Below, in pieces: positions 1 to 10,480 of a stretch of DNA of 64,000 nucleotides. Location: the NCBI GenBank assembly GCA_023413135.1, contig JAEZQK010000004.1, positions 1 through 64,000 of the forward strand. The letters run 5' to 3'. Under the pieces are notes generated by a model that worked only from the letters and a program-made list of their open reading frames with translations, was not told the DNA's origin and did not search any database. The stretch comes from Bacillota bacterium (lineage in GTDB: Bacteria > Bacillota > Clostridia > Christensenellales > Aristaeellaceae). Positions within the stretch are counted from its first letter, which is position 1; every line of letters starts with the position of its first letter. A program made the translations under genes and the position numbers.

Positions 1-140
1 GCTCTGCTCCGCCCGACGAGAAACATTACCTATCGTACCGGGCGGAGCAGAGCCCCGCCCCTACGGCGTTGTTTGTTTATTGGCTTCTCTGCCGGGAATC
101 ATGAAATTCGCAGCTTCTGTAGTTGAAATTCCACCAGTTA
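1..140. repeat. Dispersed palindromic repeat, copy A
   Basis: A 15-bp inverted repeat (GCTCTGCTCCGCCCG at 1-15 and its complement at 39-53) is followed by CGCCCCTACGGCG and a tail GTTGTTTGTTTATTGGCTTC. The tail, and a stretch around 118-137 reading CTGTAGTTGAAATTCCACCA, recur in the copy at 43575-43730. The tail alone recurs at 60269-60293. No gene is visible in the 286 bases before the first CDS. Confidence 0.75.
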
Positions 141-286
141 ACATTATCAGCCAAAATGGATGTCCCGCTTCATAACTTTCATCGAAAAATGTTTCCTTCC
201 CCATTTACAAAAGAACCAGCATCTGCATGCATCCGACTTGTTGTGCGCAAACTACCTTCACGTCTTTTGTGGAGGATTGTAAAGAC

Positions 287-3200
287 ATGCAGGCAGGCAT
301 TGCAGTTTTCGGTCTTTTGCTGCTGGCGGTGGTAGTAGTAATGCAGCGCAGGCGGCGATTAAGAACACTGCGGGACGTGCTTTTAGATGAAGGTCTCCAT
401 AATCATTTGCAATCCTGCGCCGTCGCCATAACAGTCAAAGGCACCGGAAGGCTGCAAATGCCTATGCGCATGCTCGCAAGGCTTAGGGCCATGGTGCTCA
501 CGCTTATGAGCCGTGACCGGGAAAACCTGCTGCCCGCCGCCCAATGGCTCACTGACAATGCCCGCATGCTGGAGGAAGCACTTTTATCCGTCCGCCTGGA
601 ATGGAAAAGGGCCTCCCGGCTCCCTAAGCTTACCACCGGGGAAATCAGGGTGCAAAAATTTGCCCAAGAGCTGATTTCCCACACCAATGCCCATTTGAAC
701 GGCCCCAAGCTGATGGCGGCAGTGGCGGCCTGGCAGCAGGCTTCGCCGCTGACCCAGGCGGAATTGTGGTCGTTGCCGCTGGCGCTGAACATCACCCTTT
801 TGCAGTTGGTAGACGACATGGCAAAGGCCTGCGTTGACCTGCAAAAGGATTGCGATGCCGCGCCCTTGTGGGCGGCGCGGCTTACGGGCAAGCACCGGGA
901 AGCGGCCCGCCGCCAGTTCAAAAACGCGCCGCAAAGTACCGCTTTTCTGGAAAGGCTGCTGTCCCTTTTGCGGGAGACCGAGGATGCCCAGGCCCTCTCC
1001 TGGCTGGATGAAAAGCTGGCGGAGATGGACCTGCGCGTCTCCAGCATCGTGGAAAAAGAGCATATCCGCCAAACAAGCGACAGGCAGTGGATGGGCAACG
1101 CCATTACATCCCTTCGCCGCCTGAGTCAAATCCCCTGGGGCGAAACGCTGGAAAACATGAACCCCATCCACGAAATTCTGGGCCAGGACCCGGCAAACAT
1201 CTATCCTGCCATGGACTTTGAAAGCCGGGATATGTACCGCCGCCGTGTGCAGCTTTTCGCCTGGGAATGCCGTCTGCCCGAAAACCTGGTGGCCAGGGCC
1301 GCCATCGCATGCGCCAGGGAAGGAACGGATGGCGCGCTGGACAGCCATATCGGCTACTATCTGATGGACGAGGGTCAAAGCGCGCTGATGGAAAGGCTTG
1401 GCGCCAGCCGTGTAGCCGTCCGGGAGCATCAGTTTGCCCGGCGCCACAGCCGGGGCCTGTACCGCAGCGCACTGTGGCTGGGGGTTGCGTTGGGCGTGAT
1501 CGTGGCCAATCTTTTAATGCTCCCGCTGCCCTTTATCCTGCTTTTTTTATTGCCCTGGTCGGAGCTCATGCGCTATGTGCTGCGCAGGGTGATCCGCCAC
1601 GTGCACACGCCGCGCACACTGCCCCGGATGGAAATTCAAAATTTGCCTGAAAAATGGCGTACGCTGATCGTTTGCCCGACGCTACTCACAAGCGCCGCCC
1701 AGGCCATGTCCATGGTGCGGCATCTGATGATCCTGCGCCACGCCAATCCGGATGAGCACTTGCATTTCATGCTCCTGGCCGACTTTGCCGACAGCCTGAC
1801 TGCCGAGCAGGTCAGCGACCAGGAGATTTTATCCGCCGCGAAGGCAGGCATCGAGGCGCTGAACCAGGAGTTTGGCGGCGGCTTTTCCTACCTGCAAAGG
1901 GCACGCACCTACAGCCAGCAGGAGAGGATGTACATGGGCCGGGAGCGCAAGCGCGGTGCGCTGGAAACGCTCAACAGGATGCTGCTTGGGCTTCCCAACG
2001 AAGACTCCTTTTTGTACGCCTCGCTCCCGCCGGAGGAATTCGTCCATAAATATGCCTACGTCATCACCCTGGACAGCGATACCATTCTGCCCCCAGGCAG
2101 CGCGCTGCGCCTGATTGGGGCCATGACGCATCCGCTGCAAAAGCGGCAGTTGTTTCATGGCAAGCTGCGCGGCAAGAGCATCCTCCAGCCCCGGATGGAG
2201 GTGGCTGCCGATACGGTGCACACCCGCGTGAATGCCATTCTGGGCGGCAGGGGCGGTGTGGACCCCTACAACGCCGCCGTCAGCGACCTGTACCAGGATC
2301 TGTGCAACACCGGTTCCTTTGCCGGCAAGGGCATTTATGAACCTGCCGCCTTCTATGAAGCTGTGGACGACCGCATCGCGCCTTACACCATCTTAAGCCA
2401 CGACCTGCTGGAAGGGGAGCTGTCCGGCAGTGCGCTCCTGGGCGACATCGCATTATACGATGGGCAGCCAGCAACTTTAAGAAGCTGGATGAAGCGCCTT
2501 CACCGCTGGACAAGGGGCGACTGGCAGCTTTTACCCTGGCTGTTCCCCAGAATCTTTAGGGATAGACGGGCACAGAAAAACCCCCTTTCAAAGTTTTCCC
2601 GCCATAAGATCTGGGATAACCTTCGCCGCAGCCTGGTTCCTGCCGCTTTGGGCTGCCTGCTTTTGTACGGCACCGCGGCAAACAGGCCCCTTTTTATGCT
2701 GCTGATCCTTTTTATCCCCAATCCCGGCGTGTTCTTCCATGTAAAGCCGCTGCTGGCATTCTTCGTGCGGCTATGCGCTTTGCCCTATGAAATCCAAACC
2801 CTTCTGGATGCAGCCCTGCGCACCGTCTACCGTGTGGCTGTTTCCCACAAGCACATGCTGCAGTGGGTAACCGCCGCCCAGACGGAACAGGGCGCCGCTG
2901 CCCCCTATACTTCCGGGCTGTGGGCCCACTGGGTACTGGGCGGGGCTATGGCCATCGCTTCGGTGGCATCCGGATGGGTGATCCCCGGTATCGTCATCGC
3001 CGCGCTGTGGATTATTTTCCCCTTTGCCGCCCCCTGGCTGGATGCGCCGCTGTACCAGGACCTGTACCTGGAGGAGGAGAAAAAAGGCCAGCTCAAGGAT
3101 ATGGCCAGGTCCACCTGGCGCTACTTTGAAAAGGTCGTCTTATCCTCCGACCACTACCTGCCCCCGGACAACCTGCAAATCCATCCCGACAAGGGAGCGG

Positions 3201-6200
3201 CCCACCGCACCTCCCCCACCAACATCGGGCTGTACTTGCTGTCCTGCGCAGCCGCCCAGACCCTGGGCTTTTTGGAGCCGGATGAAATGGCCCGGCGAAT
3301 GGAAAAGACCGTCGCCACCATGGAAAAACTGCCCCTGTGGGAGGGCCACTTCTACAATTGGTATGACACACGAACGCTGGAGCCACTAAAGCCCTGCTAT
3401 GTGTCCTCGGTGGACAGCGGCAACCTGGCCGCATGTTTGATGTGCTGCGCCCAGGTGATCCGCACGCTGGCCGCGTCCCTGGATGCGTCGCTTAGAAGCC
3501 TTGCCTTAAGGATGGACGATTTGGCTCTTCACATGAATTTTAGAAAGCTGTACGACCCCAAGGCGGAGCTGTTCTACGTGGGGATCGATGTAAGGGAGGA
3601 GGAGCCGGGCGATTCCAGGTACGACCTTCTGGCAAGCGAATCAAGGCTATTGAGCTTTGTAGCCGTCATGACGCGGCAAGTATCCCCCCGCCACTGGTAC
3701 CGCTTAAGCCGCACGCTGGTAAAAGCCCGGGGCAAGCCCACCCTGGTATCCTGGAGCGGAACCATGTTTGAATACCTGATGCCCAACCTGCTCCTGCCTC
3801 TTACCCGCGATACGCTGCTGGATACCGCCTGCCGCCGGGCGGTACTAAACCAAATGCACCACGCAAGGGGCGGCGTGTGGGGCGTCAGCGAAAGCGGCTA
3901 TTATGCCTTCGACCCGTCCCTCAACTACCAATACCAAGCCTTCGGCCTGCCCGCATTGGCCCTTGGCAACATCCCGGCGGAGGGCGTGATCGCACCCTAC
4001 GCCAGCGGCCTGGCACTGCCCCTTTTCCCCGAGGAGGCCAGGCAAAACCTGATGAAAATGAAGTCCATGGGCTGGGACAGCCACCTGGGCTTTTTTGAGG
4101 CTGCCGATTTCAACTTTACACGCATTGGCGAAGGCAAAACCTTCGAGCTGGTGCGCAGCCACATGAGCCACCACCAGGGCATGCTTCTTTGCGCGCTGTG
4201 CAACCTGCTTTCCAAAAATGCGTTGGTGAAGTATTTTGACGCTCTGCCTGCCGCCCGGGCCTACGGGCTTTTGCTGCAGGAAAAGATGCCGAAAAACGCG
4301 CTGCATCCCAGAAAAGCCATGCCCCGGCCCCGGGTAACTGCCGCCGGGCCCAAATGTGCCAGGCGTCAGGCCGCCATCCATACCTTCCCGGTGGATGTTC
4401 ACCTGCTGCACGGCAGCGGCACCACCCTTTGCGTCACCGCCCAGGGCGGAGGATACCTGGCCAGGGACGGGGTGATGATTACCCGCTTCCGCGGCATGGC
4501 CGGGGATGAGGACGGCATCCAGTTTTATTTGCGCGATGCCCAGGAAGACATGCTCTGGCAGCCCACCGCACCGGACCTGCCCGGCGACACCGTGTTTGAA
4601 ACGGGTCAGGCGGTGTTCACGCGGACGCATCTTGGCATTGAAAGCAGGCTCTCCTGTTTTGTCAACCCTCTGGATGGGGCGGCGCTGCACCTGATCGAAA
4701 TCGTCAACCGCTCCAACCGGGAACGGATGCTGGAGGCTGCCAGCTATTTTGAACTGGCGCTAAGCGGCCAAAAGGCAGACGCGGCCCATCCGGCTTTCCG
4801 CAACCTGTTCATTGAAACCGACCGGGCCGGCAAAAACGGCCTTTGCGCCCGCCGCAGGCCCAGGGATAGCAGCGATCCCCGCCGGGTGCTGGTCCACTCC
4901 ATGGGCTCCGACCTAAGCCTCATCCATACCGTGGCCCAAACCGACCGCTGCGCCTTCCTGGGCCGGGGCGGCAGCATCCGCGCCCCACACCAGATGATGG
5001 AAAGCATGCACACCGTCACGGGCCGGGTGGGGGCCATGGTCAGCCCGTGCATGAGCCTGCGCACACAGTTCCTGCTCCCCGCCCATGGCCGGGCACACCT
5101 TACGTTCTGCACCATGCTGGTGGAGGAGGATCAGCAGCCCCAGGCCATGGCTGCCCGGTACGAGACACCGGATGATTTGAAGCGTGCAAGAGAGCTGGCC
5201 ATCACCCAGGGGCTGGTATCCGCCAGGTACCTGGCTATCGACGTAGCAGCCCAGAACCTGTACGGCCGCCTGACCGGCTGCCTCATTTACGGAGGACAGC
5301 CCGGCGCTTCGCCGGAAAGCCCCGTACCCGTTTCCTGGCAATCGCTATGGGGCCTTGGCATCAGCGGCGATCTGCCCATCATCACCGTGGAAATCCACAG
5401 GCGGGAGCACCTGCCCCTGGCCCGGACGGCCCTGAGCGCCCACGCCTGGTGGCGCATCCACGGCGTATGGGTGGACCTGGTGCTCCTAAACTGCCACGGC
5501 GCGGACTACGACCAGCCCGTACGGGACGCGCTGCGTGATTTAACCGCCTCCAGCCATGCCCGGGAGCTGATCGGAAAGCCCGGCGGCGTGCATCTGTTGG
5601 ACAGTCAAGCCATGTCTCCCGAAGTGGAAAAGCTTCTAAAAGCGGCCTCCCGGCTGTACCTTTCCGGCGAAAGAGGTTCTCTTGGCGCGCACTTTAGGGC
5701 GCTGCAGACCCCGGCCAAAGCCCCGGCGGCGATCTGGAAAAAGGAATATCAGGCTTTCCCCGTCCCGGTCCTGCCGCAAATGGACCGCTGGCAGTTTAAC
5801 GGCTACGGCGGGTTTACCCTGCCGGAAGGCGACTTCGTGATCGACCTTAACAAGGATGTCATGACGCCCGCGCCCTGGTGCAACCTTTTGAGCAGCCCCA
5901 CCTTTGGCACCCTGGCCTCGGAAAGCGGGCCCATCTTCACCTACGCCGGCAACAGCCACCACGGGCGCATCACCCGCTGGCCCAACGACCCTGTTTCCCC
6001 AAGGCCCGGGGAAGGGCTCTGCCTTCGCGATGAAGACACCGGCGCGCTGTTCTCGCCCTCCCGCTGGCCACTGGGGGACGCCATGGCCTTCCGCGTCACC
6101 CATAGCCCGGGCCTCACCGCCATCCAGGGCTTCGGCATGGGCCTGGAAACAACGCTGCACATTTTCTCCGATGCGGAATATGCCCTCAGCCTGCGTACGC

Positions 6201-8134
6201 TGCGCCTGCGCAATACGGGCGAGGGTGCGCGCACCATCCGCGTCTATCATTTTGCCGATTTTCTCCTGGGCGAAAGCGACCAGTCCGGTGAACTCACCTG
6301 CGCCTTTGTCCTAGGCCCATCAAGTCTCATGGCAGAAAATCCGGGCTTTTCCGGCACGGCCTTCCTTGCGCTCACCGACAGGTCGGAAACCGCCGCCAGC
6401 ACCGTTTTGTCCAAGGGCAGCTTCTGGGGCCTTGGAGGCATAAAGCCCATGGCACTGGAAAAGGAGTCCCTTCCCACGAGTGAGCCGGGCAGCATGGGTC
6501 TTGTAACGGCTGTCCTCCACCTGAATCCCGGCCAGAGCGCCTCCGTTACCTTCGCGCTGGGCTCCGCGCCAAACCGCGAGGAAGCAGACGCCCTTATCGC
6601 CCTTCTGGAAAAGGAAGGGGTATTGAAGCGGCTAAAGGAAACGCAGCGCTATTGGGCATCGGAGCTGACGCCCTTGCAGGTGCTGTTGCCTGACAAAAAC
6701 CTGAATCTGATGATTAACCGCTGGCTGCCCTACCAGGTGCGGGCCGCAAGGCTCTACGCCCGGGCCGGATTCTACCAGGCGGGCGGTGCCATCGGCTTCC
6801 GCGACCAATTGCAGGATATGCTGGCCCTTTTAAACACCCGTCCGGAAGTGGTGCGGGCGCATATTTTGCAATGTGCCGCCCACCAGTTCGAGGAAGGCGA
6901 TGTGCAGCACTGGTGGCATCCTCCCGCGCTGGGCGTGCGTACACGCATCACCGACGATTTGCTGTTCCTGCCCTACGTCACCGCCGCCTATGTGGAAAAG
7001 ACCGGAGACGATGGAGTGCTGCTGGAGCATGTGCCGTATTTGAAGGGACCGCAAATTCCCGAGGGCCAGGAGGACTGGTACGGCACACCCAAGGAAAGCG
7101 ATTTTACCGAGCCGCTGTTTGAGCACTGCCTCAGGGCCATAAGAAGGGTGCGTCTGGGCAGCCATGGCCTGCCGCTCATGGGCGGCGGCGACTGGAACGA
7201 CGGCATGAACCGCGTGGGCGAACAAAAAGGCGAAAGCGTATGGCTGGGCTTTTTCCTGTGCGAGGTGTTAAACAGCTTCGCGCCCCTTACCCGTAAAGAA
7301 GTCGCCGATGAGCTGTACGCCTTGCGCAAGGAGCTTTTGCAAAACATTGAGCAAAGCGCCTGGGACGGCGACTGGTACCTGCGCGCCTGGTACGACAACG
7401 GCAAGCCCCTGGGCAGCCGTGAAAGCCTTGGCTGCCAGATCGACAACCTGGCCCAGAGTTGGAGTGTGCTGGCGGGGGCGAACCCCTTCCGCGCCGCCAG
7501 GGCGGTGGACAGCGCCTGGAACATGCTCTATGACAGCCAATGGCAGCTGTTGAAGCTGTTGCATCCGCCCTTTGACGGCGGTGAAAACCCCGGCTACATT
7601 TGCGGATACCTGCCCGGCATTCGGGAAAACGGCGGCCAGTACTCCCACGCCGTGCCCTGGATGATCTGGGCGCTGCTGGAACTCGGCGACAAAAAACGGG
7701 CGTGGGAACTAACGCAGGCCATGCTGCCCATGAACCACGCCAAAACAAAGCAGGATGCCGACCGCTACCGGGTGGAGCCTTACGTCACCGTGGCGGATAT
7801 CTACGCAAACCCGGACCAGATGGGCCGTGGCGGCTGGACATGGTATACCGGCAGCGCGGCCTGGCTGTACGTGGTCACACTGGAAAAGCTGCTGGGCTTT
7901 GAAAAGCGGGGCGACAAGGTGCGCCTGACCCCCAATGTGCCGGAGGAATGGGCGGAATATACCATCACCTGCCGCTTCGGCCGCGCCACCTATCACCTGA
8001 CCGCCTCCCGGGAAATCGCGGAACCCATCCTGGATGGCGAACCGCTTACGGCCGGCTGGATCAACTTCAAAGACGACGGCCGCATCCACGAAGCCCGGTT
8101 CCCCATGTTGGTCAAGAGGACGGAGGCGGAATGA
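287..8134 (+). CDS. Cyclic beta-1,2-glucan synthase-like protein (GT84 + cyclization + GH94)
   Basis: A 2615-residue membrane protein of the NdvB/ChvB type, which makes beta-1,2-glucan from UDP-glucose and cyclises it. Visible in order: a hydrophobic anchor at about residues 4-17, an N-terminal helical region, membrane segments near 394-424, a glycosyltransferase core with the acidic motif TLDSD near 595 and HRW near 739 (compare QxxRW), more membrane segments near 780-820 and 878-918, a middle domain (about 930-1370) that in characterised family members is the cyclization domain, and a C-terminal GH94 phosphorylase-like domain with GGGDWNDGMN near 2299, the D-W-N-D region that carries the GH94 catalytic acid. 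The ATG at 287 was chosen because GGAGG lies 11 bases upstream; an earlier ATG at 227 has no such site. Size and domain order fit the proteobacterial and Thermoanaerobacter proteins. It appears monocistronic and ends at a strong bidirectional terminator. The exact product (cyclic or linear glucan) is inferred. Confidence 0.88.
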   Translation: MQAGIAVFGLLLLAVVVVMQRRRRLRTLRDVLLDEGLHNHLQSCAVAITVKGTGRLQMPMRMLARLRAMVLTLMSRDRENLLPAAQWLTDNARMLEEALLSVRLEWKRASRLPKLTTGEIRVQKFAQELISHTNAHLNGPKLMAAVAAWQQASPLTQAELWSLPLALNITLLQLVDDMAKACVDLQKDCDAAPLWAARLTGKHREAARRQFKNAPQSTAFLERLLSLLRETEDAQALSWLDEKLAEMDLRVSSIVEKEHIRQTSDRQWMGNAITSLRRLSQIPWGETLENMNPIHEILGQDPANIYPAMDFESRDMYRRRVQLFAWECRLPENLVARAAIACAREGTDGALDSHIGYYLMDEGQSALMERLGASRVAVREHQFARRHSRGLYRSALWLGVALGVIVANLLMLPLPFILLFLLPWSELMRYVLRRVIRHVHTPRTLPRMEIQNLPEKWRTLIVCPTLLTSAAQAMSMVRHLMILRHANPDEHLHFMLLADFADSLTAEQVSDQEILSAAKAGIEALNQEFGGGFSYLQRARTYSQQERMYMGRERKRGALETLNRMLLGLPNEDSFLYASLPPEEFVHKYAYVITLDSDTILPPGSALRLIGAMTHPLQKRQLFHGKLRGKSILQPRMEVAADTVHTRVNAILGGRGGVDPYNAAVSDLYQDLCNTGSFAGKGIYEPAAFYEAVDDRIAPYTILSHDLLEGELSGSALLGDIALYDGQPATLRSWMKRLHRWTRGDWQLLPWLFPRIFRDRRAQKNPLSKFSRHKIWDNLRRSLVPAALGCLLLYGTAANRPLFMLLILFIPNPGVFFHVKPLLAFFVRLCALPYEIQTLLDAALRTVYRVAVSHKHMLQWVTAAQTEQGAAAPYTSGLWAHWVLGGAMAIASVASGWVIPGIVIAALWIIFPFAAPWLDAPLYQDLYLEEEKKGQLKDMARSTWRYFEKVVLSSDHYLPPDNLQIHPDKGAAHRTSPTNIGLYLLSCAAAQTLGFLEPDEMARRMEKTVATMEKLPLWEGHFYNWYDTRTLEPLKPCYVSSVDSGNLAACLMCCAQVIRTLAASLDASLRSLALRMDDLALHMNFRKLYDPKAELFYVGIDVREEEPGDSRYDLLASESRLLSFVAVMTRQVSPRHWYRLSRTLVKARGKPTLVSWSGTMFEYLMPNLLLPLTRDTLLDTACRRAVLNQMHHARGGVWGVSESGYYAFDPSLNYQYQAFGLPALALGNIPAEGVIAPYASGLALPLFPEEARQNLMKMKSMGWDSHLGFFEAADFNFTRIGEGKTFELVRSHMSHHQGMLLCALCNLLSKNALVKYFDALPAARAYGLLLQEKMPKNALHPRKAMPRPRVTAAGPKCARRQAAIHTFPVDVHLLHGSGTTLCVTAQGGGYLARDGVMITRFRGMAGDEDGIQFYLRDAQEDMLWQPTAPDLPGDTVFETGQAVFTRTHLGIESRLSCFVNPLDGAALHLIEIVNRSNRERMLEAASYFELALSGQKADAAHPAFRNLFIETDRAGKNGLCARRRPRDSSDPRRVLVHSMGSDLSLIHTVAQTDRCAFLGRGGSIRAPHQMMESMHTVTGRVGAMVSPCMSLRTQFLLPAHGRAHLTFCTMLVEEDQQPQAMAARYETPDDLKRARELAITQGLVSARYLAIDVAAQNLYGRLTGCLIYGGQPGASPESPVPVSWQSLWGLGISGDLPIITVEIHRREHLPLARTALSAHAWWRIHGVWVDLVLLNCHGADYDQPVRDALRDLTASSHARELIGKPGGVHLLDSQAMSPEVEKLLKAASRLYLSGERGSLGAHFRALQTPAKAPAAIWKKEYQAFPVPVLPQMDRWQFNGYGGFTLPEGDFVIDLNKDVMTPAPWCNLLSSPTFGTLASESGPIFTYAGNSHHGRITRWPNDPVSPRPGEGLCLRDEDTGALFSPSRWPLGDAMAFRVTHSPGLTAIQGFGMGLETTLHIFSDAEYALSLRTLRLRNTGEGARTIRVYHFADFLLGESDQSGELTCAFVLGPSSLMAENPGFSGTAFLALTDRSETAASTVLSKGSFWGLGGIKPMALEKESLPTSEPGSMGLVTAVLHLNPGQSASVTFALGSAPNREEADALIALLEKEGVLKRLKETQRYWASELTPLQVLLPDKNLNLMINRWLPYQVRAARLYARAGFYQAGGAIGFRDQLQDMLALLNTRPEVVRAHILQCAAHQFEEGDVQHWWHPPALGVRTRITDDLLFLPYVTAAYVEKTGDDGVLLEHVPYLKGPQIPEGQEDWYGTPKESDFTEPLFEHCLRAIRRVRLGSHGLPLMGGGDWNDGMNRVGEQKGESVWLGFFLCEVLNSFAPLTRKEVADELYALRKELLQNIEQSAWDGDWYLRAWYDNGKPLGSRESLGCQIDNLAQSWSVLAGANPFRAARAVDSAWNMLYDSQWQLLKLLHPPFDGGENPGYICGYLPGIRENGGQYSHAVPWMIWALLELGDKKRAWELTQAMLPMNHAKTKQDADRYRVEPYVTVADIYANPDQMGRGGWTWYTGSAAWLYVVTLEKLLGFEKRGDKVRLTPNVPEEWAEYTITCRFGRATYHLTASREIAEPILDGEPLTAGWINFKDDGRIHEARFPMLVKRTEAE

Positions 8135-8149
8135 GGATAACCAAAATAA

Positions 8150-8182
8150 GCGGGAGGAGCTCTTTTTAAGAGCCACTCCCGC
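8150..8182. terminator. Bidirectional terminator between convergent genes
   Basis: The hairpin has arms GCGGGAG/CTCCCGC and an inner stem GCTCTT/AAGAGC closed by TTT. It lies between the glucan synthase stop and the convergent pdxA2 stop and would serve both. Confidence 0.8.
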
Positions 8183-8201
8183 ATCCTCTCCAGAAAACTT
8201 T

Positions 8202-9218
8202 TCAATCCCTGAACAGCAAAGGATCATATACCGGCGCATAATGGGCGGCAAGCCTGATGGCTTCCACCATGCTGACCTCGCTGACCTTGTTCGTTCCCGC
8301 AATATCAAAAGCCGTGCCATGGTCCACCGAAGTGCGCAAAAAGGGCAGGCCGATGGTAAGCGATATCGTCCTTTCAAAATCCACCATCTTGGTGGCGATG
8401 TGCCCCTGGTCATGATAAAGGGAGACCACAGCGTCGAATTTGCCCTTGAGGGCCAAATAAAACACGGAATCCGCGCCGATAGGCCCGGTCACATCGATAC
8501 CGTCCCGCTGCGCGTTAAGCACGGCGGGGGTGATGGCGTCGACCTCTTCCATGCCGAACAGGCCATGCTCTCCGCTGTGGGGATTCAGTCCCGCCACGGC
8601 AATGCGCGGGCTTTCTACACCCAGACTGTGCATCGCCTTGCGGCAGCGGTGGATGTAGCGGTATACCTTCTCCCGTGTCACCGCGTGGATGGCATCCTTA
8701 AGCGACAGGTGACGGGTTAAGAAAAACACTTTCAGGTTCTGCACCTGAAACATGGTCATCGGGTCGCGGACATCAAGCAGCCCGCCCAGTATCTCCGTAT
8801 GACCAATATAGGGGATGTTCGCCGCCTTCAGCGCTTCCTTGTTGATGGTGGTGGTAGCCAGCGCATCGCCCTGCCCCTCCCTAATCATCTGCACCGATTT
8901 TTCGATAAACTCAAAGGCCGCCTGCCCCGCCTGTTTTTGGACGCGGCCGAAAGGTGTTTTTTCCGCGTCGATGTTGCGCATATCAATAAGGTCGATTGTG
9001 CCCTTATCGAAAGCCGCCTCCCGCGCTTGCGCGATGCAACGGATGGCAAGGCTTGATTTTGTCACCTTTAAGGCGCGGTCCATACAGCTTTTTTCGCCCA
9101 CAGCGATCATGTTGCATACGCCGTATAGCTCCTTATGTCCAAGCGCCTTGACAACGATTTCCGGCCCCACGCCGGCCACGTCGCCAATCGGGATCAATAT
9201 CGTCGGTTTACCCATCAT
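8202..9218 (-). CDS. pdxA2: PdxA2-family 4-phospho-D-threonate/erythronate dehydrogenase
   Basis: A 338-residue member of the PdxA family of NAD-dependent metal-requiring dehydrogenases. The three metal-ligand histidine regions are visible: GHTE, TRHLSL and YHDQGH. Placement directly behind a DUF1537 kinase marks the PdxA2 branch, which oxidises and decarboxylates 4-phospho-D-threonate or 4-phospho-D-erythronate to dihydroxyacetone phosphate, rather than pyridoxine synthesis. The open frame can start at 9239, overlapping the kinase stop, but GGAGG lies five bases before the ATG at 9218 and the family N-terminus (GKPTILIPIGD) begins there, so 9218 is preferred; 9215 is also possible. The substrate is inferred from context. 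Confidence 0.85.
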   Translation of the reverse strand: MMGKPTILIPIGDVAGVGPEIVVKALGHKELYGVCNMIAVGEKSCMDRALKVTKSSLAIRCIAQAREAAFDKGTIDLIDMRNIDAEKTPFGRVQKQAGQAAFEFIEKSVQMIREGQGDALATTTINKEALKAANIPYIGHTEILGGLLDVRDPMTMFQVQNLKVFFLTRHLSLKDAIHAVTREKVYRYIHRCRKAMHSLGVESPRIAVAGLNPHSGEHGLFGMEEVDAITPAVLNAQRDGIDVTGPIGADSVFYLALKGKFDAVVSLYHDQGHIATKMVDFERTISLTIGLPFLRTSVDHGTAFDIAGTNKVSEVSMVEAIRLAAHYAPVYDPLLFRD

Positions 9219-9238
9219 TTTTTCCTCCATAAAGCCCA

Positions 9239-10480
9239 TTATTGAAACCCGGTCATGGCCAGCATCACGGCGATGGCATCCTTGGCGCCGATCATGCCGC
9301 CCTTTGTCAATATCCGAAGCCCGTCGTGCTTTCCGCCGATCAAACTGCCATACACCGCCAAAGGAAGGATCTCATCGATCAGATCGATTCCCTGGGCGCA
9401 GGCCCCCTCGATAAAATCCCTGGCCACGTCTCCACCGCTCAAATAACAAAGCACGATGTTCCATTCCGTACGGGAAAGCACCCGCTCCGCCAGCTTTTGC
9501 AGTCCTTTGGATACAAGCGGCACCTTGAATGCATCCTTTAATTCTGCTGCGTAGGCCGTCGTCAGGCACATGATCCGGTGCTTGTCCGCAAAAGCTTCCA
9601 GGGCGGCCATGGCAGAGTCGCACTCCGCCTCAAAATCATCAAGCAGCCGGTGCGCGTCCACCCGGTACATAAGCGGGTCCATGGCCTCCAAAAGATAATC
9701 AAGCTGTTCCCGCGTTTGAGCCATGCGGCTACCCACCACCAGCAGCGCCCGCTCCGCCCGGGCAGGCTCTTTTAAGGAGGAGAATTTTGCCCTGGCCGCG
9801 TGGAGCGTGAAGCATCCCGGGTCAACGCATATAAACGGAATTCCCGACAGGACGCAAGCCTCAGCGATTGTTTTTACATCCCCGTCCGTCAGCGCATCAA
9901 AGACAAGCACCTGCTCCGATGCAAGCCGTATCTCCTCCGCCAGCGCCCGGGCGCCCCGGTACACATTACTCAGCGGGAACAGCCGAGCGCTGCGGCTTAA
10001 CTGCCTTGCGATGATATCCATGATGCTCGACTCCCGCACCGGCCACCGGGGATCGTTGGCAGCATCCGTCCGCTCCAGCGCCACGCCGCCCACCAGCACA
10101 TAGCCGCCCACACAGGTGCGCCCGGCCCGGGGAAACGCGGACACCACCACCGCCTTATGATACGTTTTCAGCCCGTCCAGCACGGCGTCGATCTCCGCGC
10201 CTACATTTCCGCGGAGCGTCGTATCGATCCGCTTGCTCAAAAGCGCTATGCCGTCCTTGGCGAACTGCTCCGTAAGGCCCCGCACGCAGGCGTAGGCCTC
10301 CTCCCGGCCCATAGCACGGCTGTCCGCGTTAATGGACAGCACCTCCCGGCCCGAAAATAGCGACGAATGCACCTGAGCCGTGGGGGATGATACCGCATGA
10401 AAGCCATGCTTGCTAAGCAGCGCGCCCGTATCGTTGGCGCCGGTCAGGTCGTCGGCGATCACCAGAACCTTCAAGCTCAT
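9239..10480 (-). CDS. Four-carbon acid sugar kinase (DUF1537 family)
   Basis: A 413-residue protein with the N-terminal signature VIADDLTGANDTG of the four-carbon acid sugar kinase family (OtnK, DtnK, DenK). These ATP-dependent enzymes phosphorylate D-threonate, D-erythronate or 3-oxo-tetronates. The C-terminal nucleotide-binding half contains LSGGDVARDF and a GG-rich segment near the end (LIGGKHDGLRILTKGGMIG). The ATG at 10480 has AAGGAG seven bases upstream. The ATG overlaps the stop of the small upstream frame in an ATGA arrangement, and the kinase stop meets the pdxA2 frame, so the genes are co-translated. Which four-carbon acid is used cannot be read from sequence. No transporter or dedicated regulator for the pathway lies in the window. 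Confidence 0.88.
   Translation of the reverse strand: MSLKVLVIADDLTGANDTGALLSKHGFHAVSSPTAQVHSSLFSGREVLSINADSRAMGREEAYACVRGLTEQFAKDGIALLSKRIDTTLRGNVGAEIDAVLDGLKTYHKAVVVSAFPRAGRTCVGGYVLVGGVALERTDAANDPRWPVRESSIMDIIARQLSRSARLFPLSNVYRGARALAEEIRLASEQVLVFDALTDGDVKTIAEACVLSGIPFICVDPGCFTLHAARAKFSSLKEPARAERALLVVGSRMAQTREQLDYLLEAMDPLMYRVDAHRLLDDFEAECDSAMAALEAFADKHRIMCLTTAYAAELKDAFKVPLVSKGLQKLAERVLSRTEWNIVLCYLSGGDVARDFIEGACAQGIDLIDEILPLAVYGSLIGGKHDGLRILTKGGMIGAKDAIAVMLAMTGFQ

Noticed and set aside
3845..4690. A long minus-strand frame inside the glucan synthase gene
   Set aside because: The sense frame encodes conserved domain sequence throughout; the antisense frame has no start signal or recognisable domain.
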